The notes under the pieces: generated by a model
What the model was told of the DNA's origin: nothing
The model's input: the letters and a program-made list of their open reading frames with translations, nothing else
The model's database searches: none
Shown here: positions 48,895-58,004 of the stretch, in pieces
Numbering within the stretch: the stretch's first letter is position 1
Layout of the letters: each line of letters opens with the position of its first letter
Source of the DNA: Neorhizobium vignae
Lineage (GTDB): Bacteria; Pseudomonadota; Alphaproteobacteria; Rhizobiales; Rhizobiaceae
Length of the DNA: 64,000 nucleotides
Assembly (NCBI RefSeq): GCF_000732195.1
Contig: NZ_JNNU01000004.1
Coordinates: 62,001-126,000 of the forward strand
Direction of reading: 5' to 3'
Position numbers and translations under genes: made by a program

Positions 48895-50676
48895 TCAACG
48901 CGCCTGCTGGCGCTCGGTAGAGAGAACTCCCAAAATTCGAACCTCCTCCAGGAGCGTCAGCGGATCGACCGGCTTTGCGAAGACGCGGCTGGCCCCATTC
49001 AGAAGCACCTCGCGATGCGTCGCCTCGCGGCTCTCGCCTGTCAGCACGATCACCGGGACCAGGGGCCGGATGCCCTCCTGCTCCTCGCCACGCAGCGCCG
49101 CCAGGAGATTGAAGACATCTCCTCCAGGCATGTACATATCGGAAATGATGAGATCGAACGATATGTCCCGGTTGAGTACCGTCTCGATCAGCGTGGGGAA
49201 ATCGTCGACCAGACGGACCCGATGACCGGCCTTTGTAAGAACCGAGCGAATGATCAGCGCGTTGACGGGATCGTCCTCACCGAGCAGCACATCGAGCCCT
49301 TCGCCATGCTTTTCGATGACGGGCGGCGGCGGCATGGCCTGATTGTCATTCAGCGCGTCCCGTGTGCCGAAGCCGCGCAGGCGGCCGCTCAAGACATCGA
49401 TCAGGGATTTTTCCCGGAGCGGCCGGATAAGCCAGGCGTCGAAGAAATCCTGCGGCTGGGAGGCGCGTTCCTCGGGGTTGACGAGCAGGATGCGGTGGAG
49501 CGGCGCATGCGCCTTTTCATTGGCATAATCGGAGGCCAGCCGGTGATCGACGATCAGGTCGGTATAGGGCAGCGGCCCTGTCTCGGCGCGGTCGATCAGC
49601 ATCTGGGCGTCGGCCGTGTTGGCGACGTGCCGGCAGCGGCCGCCAAGCGTTTCGATCGTCGCGACCGTCGCCCTGGCGGCAGGCCCTTCCGGCGCCAGAA
49701 GCAGAACCCGGGACATGGCCAGCAACTGGTTGCGTTCGCCGGTCCCCGATTGGGCCGTTTCCGCAAAATGCAAAGGGAAACGGATTGTGAACGTGCTGCC
49801 GACCCCCTTCTGGCTGGCGACGCAAAGCGACCCACCGAACTCCGTCAGAATGCGGGAGGCGATGCTGAGACCGAGACCGGTGCCGCCGCTGCGCGCCTCG
49901 GCGGAACCCGCCTGCTCGAATTCACCGAAAACCCGGCTCAGTTCATCGGCCGCCATTCCGGGACCGGTATCGATGACGGCAATGGCGACGTTACCTTCTT
50001 CGACCGCCGCCCGCACCAGCACGCCGCCATGGGCGGTGAATTTCACCGCATTGCCGATAACGTTGAAAAGCACTTGCCGGATGCGGCCCGGATCGAGATC
50101 CAGAAGATCGGGGAGATCGGCAGTCATCGTCGCGGCGATCTCGATGCGTTTCTCGTGGGCGCGCGGCGCCAACATCTCGACGACGCTTTCGATGACGTGG
50201 CGGAGATTTTCCGCCCGGTTGTTGAGCCGGAAGCGGCCGGCTTCCAGTGTCGAATAATCGAGCAGGTCTTCGACGAGCTGCGCCAGCGCATAACCGGACT
50301 GGCGAATGCCGCTCAGATAGTTCTGCTGTTCCGCCGTCAGCTTGGTCTGGCCAAGAAGATGGGTCATGCCGAGAATGCCGTTGAGCGGCGTGCGGATTTC
50401 ATGGACGACGGTGGCGATCTGCCGGGATTTCGCCGCGCTGGCCGCCTCGGCATTCTTTAATGCATGCTGGAGACGGGGAACCGTGCGCTGGTGGCGCCAC
50501 TCGGATATCCGGGAAAAGAGCGCGGCAAAGACGCTTCGCGGCGCGCCCTTTTCTTCATCCTGCCGCAATCCCGATGCGGGCTCGATCTTTTCCAACACCG
50601 GTTCGGCCGTATCGGCCGCGGCGGGAGACGCGAACGCCTTCGAGATCCGTTCATGTATTTCGGCGATATCTCGCAT
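48895..50676 (-). CDS. Cytoplasmic hybrid sensor histidine kinase/response regulator
   Basis: A 593-residue hybrid kinase without TM segments. The HisKA H-box is VVHEIRTPLNGILGMTHLL with H92. The HATPase has NVIGNAVKFT (N box), DTGPGMA (G1) and GGTGLGLSIA (G2). A degenerate receiver at about 320-430 lacks the acidic pair and has Arg where the signalling Lys should be. The C-terminal receiver is complete: EDDP acidic residues, phosphoacceptor D513 in SDMYMPG, LTG and AKP. There is no recognisable sensory domain in the first 80 residues. It lies 54 bases after lspA. Confidence 0.92.
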   Translation of the reverse strand: MRDIAEIHERISKAFASPAAADTAEPVLEKIEPASGLRQDEEKGAPRSVFAALFSRISEWRHQRTVPRLQHALKNAEAASAAKSRQIATVVHEIRTPLNGILGMTHLLGQTKLTAEQQNYLSGIRQSGYALAQLVEDLLDYSTLEAGRFRLNNRAENLRHVIESVVEMLAPRAHEKRIEIAATMTADLPDLLDLDPGRIRQVLFNVIGNAVKFTAHGGVLVRAAVEEGNVAIAVIDTGPGMAADELSRVFGEFEQAGSAEARSGGTGLGLSIASRILTEFGGSLCVASQKGVGSTFTIRFPLHFAETAQSGTGERNQLLAMSRVLLLAPEGPAARATVATIETLGGRCRHVANTADAQMLIDRAETGPLPYTDLIVDHRLASDYANEKAHAPLHRILLVNPEERASQPQDFFDAWLIRPLREKSLIDVLSGRLRGFGTRDALNDNQAMPPPPVIEKHGEGLDVLLGEDDPVNALIIRSVLTKAGHRVRLVDDFPTLIETVLNRDISFDLIISDMYMPGGDVFNLLAALRGEEQEGIRPLVPVIVLTGESREATHREVLLNGASRVFAKPVDPLTLLEEVRILGVLSTERQQAR

Positions 50677-50730
50677 TGGGAAAGACTAACCGGGTTTCTT
50701 TCCCAATCCTTAGAGCAATCAGGTAAAATT

Positions 50731-51222
50731 TTACTGATCGACCTTTTTCGGCCCGAACAGTTCATCGAGGATCACCAGGCCCGCCCCGATAGTGATAAAA
50801 CTGTCCGCCAGATTGAAGACGGCGAAGGACCATGTCTCGGTGTGGAACAGGATGTAATCGATCACGTGCCCGTAGACGAAGCCGTCGATCAGATTGCCGA
50901 TCGCGCCGGCGATGATCAGCGTGAAACCTGAATGGGCGAAAGGACGGTCCTTCGGCGTGCGGCGCCAGAGCCAGAACACGAAGGCGACGATCAGCACCCG
51001 CATGCCGACGATGAATTCCCGCTCCATGCCGGACAGCAGCGAGAAGGCGACGCCGAGGTTATAGGTTCGGTAGAGCGCCAGCACCGGCAGAAGCGGCACC
51101 GCCTCCTGCATCGGAAGATAATTCTCGACGGCGATCTTCACCGCCTGATCGAGAATGACGGCGATAGCGATGACGACCAGAGCTATCAGGGGCCGCGAAA
51201 GAAGGGCTACGCGTGCGGTCAT
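50731..51222 (-). CDS. lspA: Lipoprotein signal peptidase
   Basis: Aspartic protease that removes signal peptides from diacylglyceryl-modified prolipoproteins, acting before Lnt. The 163-residue protein has four TM helices. Catalytic residues are D113 in GNLIDGF and D140 in FNLADSFI; the Arg usually following the first Asp is Gly here. [12 protein letters not shown] near residue 54 is the conserved Asn-rich loop. ATG 51222 overlaps the TrmH-family stop by 4 bases (ATGA), so it is coupled to that gene. Confidence 0.95.
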   Translation of the reverse strand: MTARVALLSRPLIALVVIAIAVILDQAVKIAVENYLPMQEAVPLLPVLALYRTYNLGVAFSLLSGMEREFIVGMRVLIVAFVFWLWRRTPKDRPFAHSGFTLIIAGAIGNLIDGFVYGHVIDYILFHTETWSFAVFNLADSFITIGAGLVILDELFGPKKVDQ

Positions 51223-52079
51223 TTCTTCTCGTCCAGGGTCAGCAGATGGCGGCGGGCCTCGAAGAGCATCACGGCGGACGCGACGGCGAGGTTGAGCGAA
51301 TCCGCCCTGCCCTGCTGAGGAATGCGAACGGTACGATCGGCGGCCCTGGCAAGATTGTCCGGCAAGCCGGACTGCTCGTTGCCCATCAGCAGCACGACCG
51401 GCTTTTTCGAATAATCCACAGTGCGATAGTCGACGGCGCCGGCGAGATGGGTCGCCACGACCTGGGTGCCGGAGCGCTTCTGCCAGATCAGGAATTCTTC
51501 CGCCGAGCATTTGACGACCGGTACCGCAAAGACCGAGCCCATGGTGGCCCGCACGGTTTCCAGCGAAAACGGGTCGGTGCATTCGCCGACCAGGATTACC
51601 CCGGTAGCGCCTGCCGCATCGGCGGTGCGGATGATGGTGCCGAGATTGCCGGGATCGCGCACGCGGTCGAGCGCGACCAGCGTCTCGTCCCTGCCCGGCC
51701 GCAGATCATCGAGCCTTTTCCAACGCTGCTCGAAAATGCCGACGACCATCTGCGGATTGTCGCGGCGGGTGACCGAGGAGAGCACCTTCTCGCTGACTTC
51801 CAGCACCAGGCCGCCATGGGCAACGGTCTTTGCCGCCACCTGCTCGACAAGCGCCTTGCCCTTGGCCGCCTTTGCATAGACCAGCGTGCGGATTTCCCAG
51901 CCGAGCTCCAGCGCATCGATGACGAGCTTCAGGCCTTCGGCCATGAAGGTGCCGCTCTCTTCGCGGTCCCTCTTGTTGGTAAGCGCCTTGATGTCCTTGA
52001 TGATCGGATTGGAAAGGGAGGTGACTTCCTTCACCTGGCCGACCCGCCGTGGTCCGGACTTCTGAAAATCGTCGTTCAT
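51219..52079 (-). CDS. TrmH/SpoU-family RNA methyltransferase
   Basis: A 286-residue SPOUT methyltransferase, probably a 2'-O-ribose methylase of rRNA or tRNA. The N-terminal L30e-like substrate-binding region covers residues 15-115 ([20 protein letters not shown]). The trefoil-knot domain has [20 protein letters not shown] (motif 1, near residue 133), [11 protein letters not shown] (motif 2, near 231) and [20 protein letters not shown] (motif 3, near 253). The target nucleotide cannot be read from sequence. It overlaps rlmI-like upstream and lspA downstream by 4 bases each. Confidence 0.93.
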   Translation of the reverse strand: MNDDFQKSGPRRVGQVKEVTSLSNPIIKDIKALTNKRDREESGTFMAEGLKLVIDALELGWEIRTLVYAKAAKGKALVEQVAAKTVAHGGLVLEVSEKVLSSVTRRDNPQMVVGIFEQRWKRLDDLRPGRDETLVALDRVRDPGNLGTIIRTADAAGATGVILVGECTDPFSLETVRATMGSVFAVPVVKCSAEEFLIWQKRSGTQVVATHLAGAVDYRTVDYSKKPVVLLMGNEQSGLPDNLARAADRTVRIPQQGRADSLNLAVASAVMLFEARRHLLTLDEKK

Positions 52080-53185
52080 GCCGGCACCCAGCGACTGAAA
52101 AGGGAAGTGGAAAGCGCGCGACCCGGCGTCTTGCCGTCCAGCCCCGCCTCGCGGATGACGAGCTCGCCCGATTCCACGGCGCCGCCGGCGCCGCGCATCG
52201 TCTCGCGCATCAGCTCATGGATGGAATAGAAGCTGGCGCGGATGGAATAAGCGGTCAGCACCAGCCCGATCGCCTTCGGCGACAGCAGTTCGCGGCAGAT
52301 GTCGAGCATCAGCGGCAGATGATCGAAAAGCTGCCAGACTTCACCGTTCGGGCCACGGCCGAATTTCGGCGGATCGGTAAGGATGATGTCATAGCGGTTG
52401 CCGCGACGCTCCTCGCGCAGGATGAACTTCATCGCATCCTCGCAGATCCAGCGGATCGGCGCCTTGTCGAGACGGGCGAGCGACTGGTTTTCACGAGCCC
52501 AGCCGATCGCCTTCTTGGAAGCGTCCACATGGGTAACTTCCGCGCCGGCGGCGGCGGCGACCAGCGATGCGACGCCTGTATAGCCGAACAGGTTCAGCAC
52601 CTTCACCGGCCGCTTCGCCTCCTCGATGCGGTTCTTCATCCACTCCCAGTGAACGATCTGCTCCGGAAAGACGCCGACATGGCGGAAGGACGTGAAGCGG
52701 CCGAGGAAATCGGTGCCGAGCAGCGACAGCGGCCAGGTTTCACCCAGTGCTTCCTTGGTGAAGCGCCAGCGGCCCATGCCGTCCTCGTCCGTGTCTCCGG
52801 TGAAGAGCGCGTCCGCCTTTTCCCACAGATGGGCGGGAAGAGACGGTTGCCAGAGCGCCTGGGCTTCGGGCCGGACGATGCGATAAGGGCCGTATTGCTC
52901 GAGTTTGAGCCCGTTGCCGCTATCGATCAGGTGAAAATCCCCCGCACCGGACGATTCGAGAATGATCGGCACGCGCTCGGGCGGCCGCTCGCCGCTGCGG
53001 GGCAAAAGCGGACGGGTTTCCGCCGATGCCGCGGCCGGCGCGGGTTTGGCGACCCTTTCCTGCGGCCGCGGTGCCTGCCTGACTGCCGCTGGTTTTGCGG
53101 TGGCGTGCCCGCGGGAGGACCGGTTGCCCGCCTCGCTCCGGGCTTTTTCACCCGGCCGCCTTTCCTTGTTCTTCAATACGTTCAT
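52076..53185 (-). CDS. Class I SAM-dependent rRNA methyltransferase (RlmI/RlmL-like)
   Basis: A 369-residue protein. A disordered basic N-terminus (about 70 residues rich in Arg, Ala, Pro, Lys) precedes a C-terminal Rossmann methyltransferase domain. SAM motif I is VLNLFGYTGVASLVAAAAGA near residue 200, then HVDASKKAIGWARENQ. The catalytic-type motif is ILTDPPKFGRGPNG near 266. The layout resembles COG1092 23S rRNA m5C methylases, though a PUA domain is not evident. I start at ATG 53185; ATG 53233 would add 16 residues of non-coding appearance. Its stop overlaps the TrmH gene. Confidence 0.88.
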   Translation of the reverse strand: MNVLKNKERRPGEKARSEAGNRSSRGHATAKPAAVRQAPRPQERVAKPAPAAASAETRPLLPRSGERPPERVPIILESSGAGDFHLIDSGNGLKLEQYGPYRIVRPEAQALWQPSLPAHLWEKADALFTGDTDEDGMGRWRFTKEALGETWPLSLLGTDFLGRFTSFRHVGVFPEQIVHWEWMKNRIEEAKRPVKVLNLFGYTGVASLVAAAAGAEVTHVDASKKAIGWARENQSLARLDKAPIRWICEDAMKFILREERRGNRYDIILTDPPKFGRGPNGEVWQLFDHLPLMLDICRELLSPKAIGLVLTAYSIRASFYSIHELMRETMRGAGGAVESGELVIREAGLDGKTPGRALSTSLFSRWVPA

Positions 53186-53360
53186 CCGCCTGGATTTTGA
53201 GACTTGCGGCAGCAGATAGCATTTGCTCGTCATTCTTCAAAGCCGGGGAGCCGACGGCTGCGTGTTTTATTGATGACCCGGCGTGTCCGCCTTTTGTCCC
53301 CCTTGGCAAAGATCACCACCCTTGCAATAAGGCTAGCAACGGTGGATGGAGGATCATCAC

Positions 53361-53816
53361 ATGGATATGGGCGGCGAAGAACGTATTGCAGCACCTCGCG
53401 AAGTGGTCTGGGCGGCGTTGAACGATCCGGAAATCCTTCGCCAGTGCATCCCCGGTTGCCAGACGCTCGAACAGAAGTCTCCGACCGAGCTCTCCGCGAC
53501 CGTCAAGCTGAAGGTCGGTCCGGTTTCCGCGAACTTTTCCGGCGAAGTGACACTCTCCGACATCAACCCGCCGGAAAGCTACACGATATCGGGCGAGGGC
53601 AAGGGCGGTATCGCAGGTTTTGCCAAGGGCTCCGCGACCGTTACGCTGGTCGAAGACGGCAGCGATACGCTGCTGCGCTACTCCACCAAGGCACAGGTGG
53701 GTGGCAAGATCGCGCAGCTCGGCTCGCGCCTGATCGATTCCACGTCGCAGAAACTCGCGGGCCAGTTCTTCGCGGATTTCAACAAGGCCGTGGTCGCAAA
53801 GGCCGCGCAAGCCTGA
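53361..53816 (+). CDS. CoxG-like SRPBCC (carbon monoxide dehydrogenase subunit G) protein
   Basis: A 151-residue helix-grip protein of the COXG/SRPBCC family. MDMGGEERIAAPREVVWAAL opens the fold, ILRQCIPGCQTLEQ is the conserved COXG block near residue 25, and SRLIDSTSQKLAGQFFADF is the C-terminal helix. CoxG is linked to membrane recruitment of CO dehydrogenase in carboxydotrophs, but no coxMSL genes are present here. Stand-alone copies are common and of unknown role. I use ATG 53361, with GGAGG about 9 bases upstream. It is divergent from the methyltransferase gene. Confidence 0.88.
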   Translation: MDMGGEERIAAPREVVWAALNDPEILRQCIPGCQTLEQKSPTELSATVKLKVGPVSANFSGEVTLSDINPPESYTISGEGKGGIAGFAKGSATVTLVEDGSDTLLRYSTKAQVGGKIAQLGSRLIDSTSQKLAGQFFADFNKAVVAKAAQA

Positions 53817-53832
53817 TTTACTTCACCTGAAT

Positions 53833-54168
53833 TTACTTGGAAGGAAGTTGCGCCGAGGCCGGCCGTCCAGCGACGGCGGCCTTGTGTTCGTTCTGCCACC
53901 GGACCGCTTCGCGTGCTTCGACGCGAGCCTGCTTGCGGTGCTTGCCCTGGCTCCACCAGGTCACGAACGAACCGATGAACATCCCTATCAGCAAGGCCAG
54001 GAACAGGAACAGGAAGAAGGGTGCGCTCACCGCCAGCATCCCGTCTTCCGGCCGGAAGGGATTGAGCGCCAGGGTCACCACCTGGCGGTTCGCCACGGCG
54101 AGCACGATCAACACGATGCCGAGCGGTACGAAGACCACGAGCGAGACGATCTTTTTGAACTTGTCCAT
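53833..54168 (-). CDS. LapA-family (DUF1049) membrane protein
   Basis: A 111-residue protein with two TM helices (about residues 8-28 and 47-70) and a basic C-terminal tail, matching the lipopolysaccharide assembly protein A/DUF1049 family. In E. coli the LapA/LapB pair controls LpxC turnover; whether this one does is unknown, and no lapB is adjacent. It lies downstream of sppA-ihfB on the same strand. In other rhizobia I recall trpFBA following this gene; here a CoxG gene converges instead. Confidence 0.87.
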   Translation of the reverse strand: MDKFKKIVSLVVFVPLGIVLIVLAVANRQVVTLALNPFRPEDGMLAVSAPFFLFLFLALLIGMFIGSFVTWWSQGKHRKQARVEAREAVRWQNEHKAAVAGRPASAQLPSK

Positions 54169-54271
54169 GGGAATCTCCGGCAGCAGACTGTCCGCTGTTT
54201 TAGCAGCATCTGTTGCAGAATAGGCGCGCTTTGTGGGGTTTCAAGGGCGGCGGAAAGCTGCGTCGAAAGGA

Positions 54272-54571
54272 TCAATCTTCTTCGTCATCGAGGCCCGGGT
54301 TCAGGCGTTCACGCAGTTCCTTGCCCGTCTTGAAGAAAGGAACCCATTTTTCCTCGACGAAAACGCTCTCGCCGGTGCGCGGATTGCGGCCGGACCGGGA
54401 GGGACGGTTCTTCACGGAAAACGCGCCGAAGCCGCGCAGTTCGACACGATTTCCGCCTGCCAGGGCATCTGTGATCTCGTCGAGCACGGCATTCACGATG
54501 TTCTCGACGTCGCGGTGGTAGAGATGCGGATTGCGAGCCGCGACGATCTGCACCAGTTCTGACTTGATCAC
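54272..54571 (-). CDS. ihfB: Integration host factor subunit beta
   Basis: A 99-residue DNA-bending protein that pairs with IHF-alpha. [20 protein letters not shown] opens the helical part, [20 protein letters not shown] is the beta-arm base, and [20 protein letters not shown] carries the arm with the intercalating Pro. The acidic tail LDDEED is common. IHF assists sigma54 promoters, fitting the presence of rpoN a few kilobases away. It is 26 bases after sppA and probably in one operon with it. Confidence 0.96.
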   Translation of the reverse strand: MIKSELVQIVAARNPHLYHRDVENIVNAVLDEITDALAGGNRVELRGFGAFSVKNRPSRSGRNPRTGESVFVEEKWVPFFKTGKELRERLNPGLDDEED

Positions 54572-54597
54572 GGTTGCCCCCTGAAAAGTTTAGATTT

Positions 54598-55554
54598 TCA
54601 ACCGCGCCCAACCTGCCAAACGGAGACAAGACCGTCAAGAAACAACTTGTCGGCGCCGAAGGTGCGAAGGGCGTCGGGAGTGATCGTCTGGCCGAATCCG
54701 GAGAGCTTGAACAGCTCGCTGACGGCGCTCGCCAACCAGAAGGACGAGGAGGAATTGCGCTCCTTCCAATCGACAACCGGCAGGTCCTTGGAAACGCCGC
54801 GCGACTCAAAGTAGGCGCGGATGTCCTCCTCGCCGCCCAGCTTGTCGACAAGCTTGGCACTGAGCGCCTGGCGGCCAGTGAAGATCGTTCCGTCCGCGAG
54901 CTTCAGAACTTCGTCACGCGGCAGCTTGCGGCGATCGGCAACGAGATCGACGAACCAGGCGTAGCTGTCCATGACCATGTTGCGGATCATCGTCTTGGCT
55001 TCCTCGCTTGCCGGATGGAAGGGCGACGGCTCGGCCTTCAGCGGCGCAGACTTGATCTCCTGCAGCGAGACGCCGATCTTCTTCATCACCTCGTCGATCT
55101 GCGGGTATTGGAAGATCACCCCGATCGATCCGGTGATAGAGCTTTCGCCCGCGACGATCTGGTCGCCCGCCGTGGCGACCATGTAGCCGGCAGAGGCGGC
55201 CAATGTACGGATATCGGAAACGACGGGCTTCTTTTCGGAAACCTTTCGGATCGCCTTGAAGATGCGCTCGCCGCCATAGGTCGTCCCGCCCGGCGAAGAG
55301 ATCGAGACGATCAGCGCCTTGGCCTGGCTGCTCTGGGCGATCTTGTCGAGGCGGTCCAGCAGGTCCTTGTCATCCGTGATCATGCCGGAGATTTCGATGC
55401 GGGCGACATGCGGCACCGCAGATCCGACACCCTCGCCGGCAACGACGCGGTAAAGTGCGAATCCGATGCCGACCAGGAAAACAAGTGCGACGACCCGCCA
55501 GAAACTCAGCTTGCGGCGCAGGGAACGCCGGTCCGCAATTGCCATTTGATCCAT
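54598..55554 (-). CDS. sppA: Signal peptide peptidase SppA (short form)
   Basis: Membrane-anchored serine protease that degrades cleaved signal peptides. The 318-residue single-domain form has an N-terminal anchor at about residues 19-36. The nucleophile is S121 in LAASAGYMVATAG and the general base is K173 in SAPLKAEPSPF; their 52-residue spacing equals that of the B. subtilis enzyme. GSIGVIFQYP lies between them. The gene is divergent from lptC, with a 206-base gap. Confidence 0.95.
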   Translation of the reverse strand: MDQMAIADRRSLRRKLSFWRVVALVFLVGIGFALYRVVAGEGVGSAVPHVARIEISGMITDDKDLLDRLDKIAQSSQAKALIVSISSPGGTTYGGERIFKAIRKVSEKKPVVSDIRTLAASAGYMVATAGDQIVAGESSITGSIGVIFQYPQIDEVMKKIGVSLQEIKSAPLKAEPSPFHPASEEAKTMIRNMVMDSYAWFVDLVADRRKLPRDEVLKLADGTIFTGRQALSAKLVDKLGGEEDIRAYFESRGVSKDLPVVDWKERNSSSSFWLASAVSELFKLSGFGQTITPDALRTFGADKLFLDGLVSVWQVGRG

Positions 55555-55760
55555 AAAACCACCTTCGAGATGAACCGCCGTTGCTAAATAGGCTCTCTAG
55601 CGCGTTTTGCAGCGGGCCACATCACGTTTTTATGTTGTCCATTATTGTTTGTTGATTGAATCAAAACCATATTGGCGGACAAAGCAAAGCTCGCAACCGC
55701 TCCATCCGTCACAACCGGGATGAGAATGGAGACGGGCTAATAAGGAACTATCCGGCACTC

Positions 55761-56429
55761 ATGCTGCAGCATATTCGAAAAACGGCAGGCTTTGCGGCGG
55801 CGCTGGAGCCGCGCGCAGATGCCTATCAGGCGGCGCTGGCGCATTCCGCGATCGTGCGCAGGCTCAAGATACTGCTGCCCATCCTGGCCGGCGTGATTTC
55901 GGCCGCCTTCATCGGGGTCTCGATCATCCGCGCCTATCTGCCGGAGAACCTCTCGATTGAAAGCGCCCGGATCGAGAACGGCAAGATCGTCATGGAACGG
56001 CCGGCGATCTCTGGCCGCAACAATGACGGCATCAGCTATTCGATGACCGCCACCCGCGCGCTGCAGGATATCCAGAACTCGAACATGATCACGCTCGAGG
56101 ACGTCAAGGCCGCCGTACCGGTCAACGACGACGTGATCGCGCGGGTGACCGCGACAGCCGCCGACTTCGACCGCGGCACCGACATGCTCGATCTCAACTC
56201 CCCGTTCGACGTCAATCTGAGCAACGGGATCACCGCCCGCTTCAAGTCCGCGCACCTCGATATCAACGCGGGCGTGATGGAATCAACCCAGCACGTCGAT
56301 ATCTCCATGAAAGAAGGCTCTATTGTTGCAGAGTCTTTAAAGATAACGGATAAGGGGCGTACCATCACCTTCAAGGGCCAGGTTCGCGTCCATCTCGATC
56401 CAGCCACCATCCGCAACCAAGGCAAATAG
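55761..56429 (+). CDS. lptC: LPS export protein LptC
   Basis: Bitopic inner-membrane protein that carries LPS from the LptBFG transporter to LptA. The 222-residue product has one TM helix (about residues 36-57, LKILLPILAGVISAAFIGVS) and a periplasmic beta-jellyroll (GKIVMERPAISGRNNDGISY, later MKEGSIVAESLKITDKGRTI). I start at ATG 55761 (MLQHIRKTAGF). The ribosome site is not ideal, with AAGGA 14 bases upstream. It heads lptC-lptA-lptB-rpoN. Confidence 0.93.
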   Translation: MLQHIRKTAGFAAALEPRADAYQAALAHSAIVRRLKILLPILAGVISAAFIGVSIIRAYLPENLSIESARIENGKIVMERPAISGRNNDGISYSMTATRALQDIQNSNMITLEDVKAAVPVNDDVIARVTATAADFDRGTDMLDLNSPFDVNLSNGITARFKSAHLDINAGVMESTQHVDISMKEGSIVAESLKITDKGRTITFKGQVRVHLDPATIRNQGK

Positions 56430-56441
56430 AGCCCGGCCGTC

Positions 56442-56996
56442 ATGATCAATCGCCGCCTTCTTACACGCAATACCGCAGTTCTGATCGCGGCAGGATTTAT
56501 CTCCTGTCTGGCAGCGACCGCGCATGCACAGACCACCACCAGCCAGATGGAAGGCCTGAAGCTTTCCGGCGACCAGCCGATCCAGATCCAGAGCGACCAG
56601 CTCGAGATCAAGGAGCAGGAAAAGAAGGCCTATTTTACCGGCAACGTCCAGGTCGTGCAGGGCACGACCACGATGAAGGCCGGCAAGATGACGGTTCTTT
56701 ATACCGGTGAAGGTGGTTCGGTGACCTCGGGCAGTGCCGATATCGACAAGATCTTTCTTGACGAGACGGTATTCCTGACCTCGGGAACGCAGCAGGCGAC
56801 CGCCGAGAAGGGCGAGTTCGACATGAAATCCCAGACCTTCGTGCTTTCCGGCAAGCAGGTCGTGCTCTCCGAAGGCCCCAACGTCTTCAAGGGTTGCAAA
56901 CTCACCGTACTGATGGAAACCGGCCAGGCCAAGCTCGACGCCTGTGGCGGGCGGGTCGAAATCCTGCTCGACCCGAAATCGCGACCGAAGCAATAA
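56442..56996 (+). CDS. lptA: LPS transport periplasmic protein LptA (OstA-like)
   Basis: Periplasmic bridge protein of 184 residues. The signal peptide is residues 1-29 (ends AHAQ). The OstA/LptA jellyroll shows QIQSDQLEIKEQEKKAYFTG near residue 48 and VQVVQGTTTMKAGKMTVLYT after it, the standard conserved pair. Two Cys near the C-terminus (KGCKL, DACGG) may form a disulfide. It is 12 bases after lptC and 12 bases before lptB. Confidence 0.95.
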   Translation: MINRRLLTRNTAVLIAAGFISCLAATAHAQTTTSQMEGLKLSGDQPIQIQSDQLEIKEQEKKAYFTGNVQVVQGTTTMKAGKMTVLYTGEGGSVTSGSADIDKIFLDETVFLTSGTQQATAEKGEFDMKSQTFVLSGKQVVLSEGPNVFKGCKLTVLMETGQAKLDACGGRVEILLDPKSRPKQ

Positions 56997-57008
56997 TAGA
57001 CATTTGAC

Positions 57009-57815
57009 GTGAAAATACCGTTCCTCCCCAGTCTGTCGGCAAGGAAGCCGTCCGCGCCCGAACCCTTCGTCGTACGCGATAAAGCGCGCTACGAGGGTAC
57101 GCTGGTCGCGCATGGTCTTTCGAAGACCTACGATACCCGTCGCGTCGTCAACGGCGTGTCACTGGTCGTGCGCCGCGGCGAGGCCGTCGGGCTGCTCGGG
57201 CCGAACGGTGCGGGCAAGACGACCTGCTTCTACATGATCACCGGCCTGGTGCCGGTGGACGAAGGCATGATCGCGATCAACGGCAACGAAGTCACCCACA
57301 TGCCGATGTATCGCCGCGCCCGCCTGGGCGTGGGTTATCTGCCGCAGGAAGCCTCGATCTTCCGCGGCCTGACCGTCGAGGAAAATATCCGCGCGGTGCT
57401 GGAAGTGCACGAGCGGGACAGGGACAAGCGGGAAAGCAAGCTCGACGAGCTGCTCGAAGAGTTCCACATCAGCCAGCTGCGGAAATCGGCGGCCGTGGCG
57501 CTTTCCGGCGGCGAACGCCGGCGCCTCGAAATTGCCCGGGCGCTTGCGACAGACCCCGCCTTCATGCTGCTCGACGAACCCTTTGCCGGCGTCGACCCTA
57601 TTTCGGTCTCCGACATTCAGAACCTCGTACGCCACTTGACGGCGCGCGGGATCGGCGTTCTGATAACGGATCACAACGTCCGCGAGACTTTGGGCCTGAT
57701 CGACCGGGCCTACATCATCCACGCGGGCGAAGTGCTGACGCATGGCCGGGCAGACGATATCGTCAACAACCCGGATGTTCGCCGTCTTTATCTCGGTGAC
57801 AAGTTCAGCCTCTAG
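57009..57815 (+). CDS. lptB: LPS export ABC transporter ATP-binding protein LptB
   Basis: ATPase that powers LPS extraction with LptF and LptG. The 268-residue protein starts at GTG 57009. It has a rhizobial N-terminal extension of about 30 residues, Walker A GPNGAGKTT from residue 64, the Q-loop region LPQEASIFRGLTVEENI, signature LSGGERRRLEIARAL, Walker B FMLLDEPFAGVDP, and switch His in LITDHNVRET. It directly precedes rpoN, the classic arrangement first noted as the ORF upstream of rpoN in rhizobia. Confidence 0.97.
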   Translation: MKIPFLPSLSARKPSAPEPFVVRDKARYEGTLVAHGLSKTYDTRRVVNGVSLVVRRGEAVGLLGPNGAGKTTCFYMITGLVPVDEGMIAINGNEVTHMPMYRRARLGVGYLPQEASIFRGLTVEENIRAVLEVHERDRDKRESKLDELLEEFHISQLRKSAAVALSGGERRRLEIARALATDPAFMLLDEPFAGVDPISVSDIQNLVRHLTARGIGVLITDHNVRETLGLIDRAYIIHAGEVLTHGRADDIVNNPDVRRLYLGDKFSL

Positions 57816-58004
57816 GCGCGAATTGGTCGTTGCAGCGTGACAAAGAAATTTACTTTCCCGCACTGCAGCGCTTGACCAAATCTTTCAAAAAAGCAATTCT
57901 TGTGCCAGATGCAAATTTGGCCTTGTGGGGCTCGGCGAAGTCGAGCGTCCACCACTCCATGACCGGGTGGTTCAAGGGGATTGCAGGGGAGTTTCGCGTC
58001 AGCC

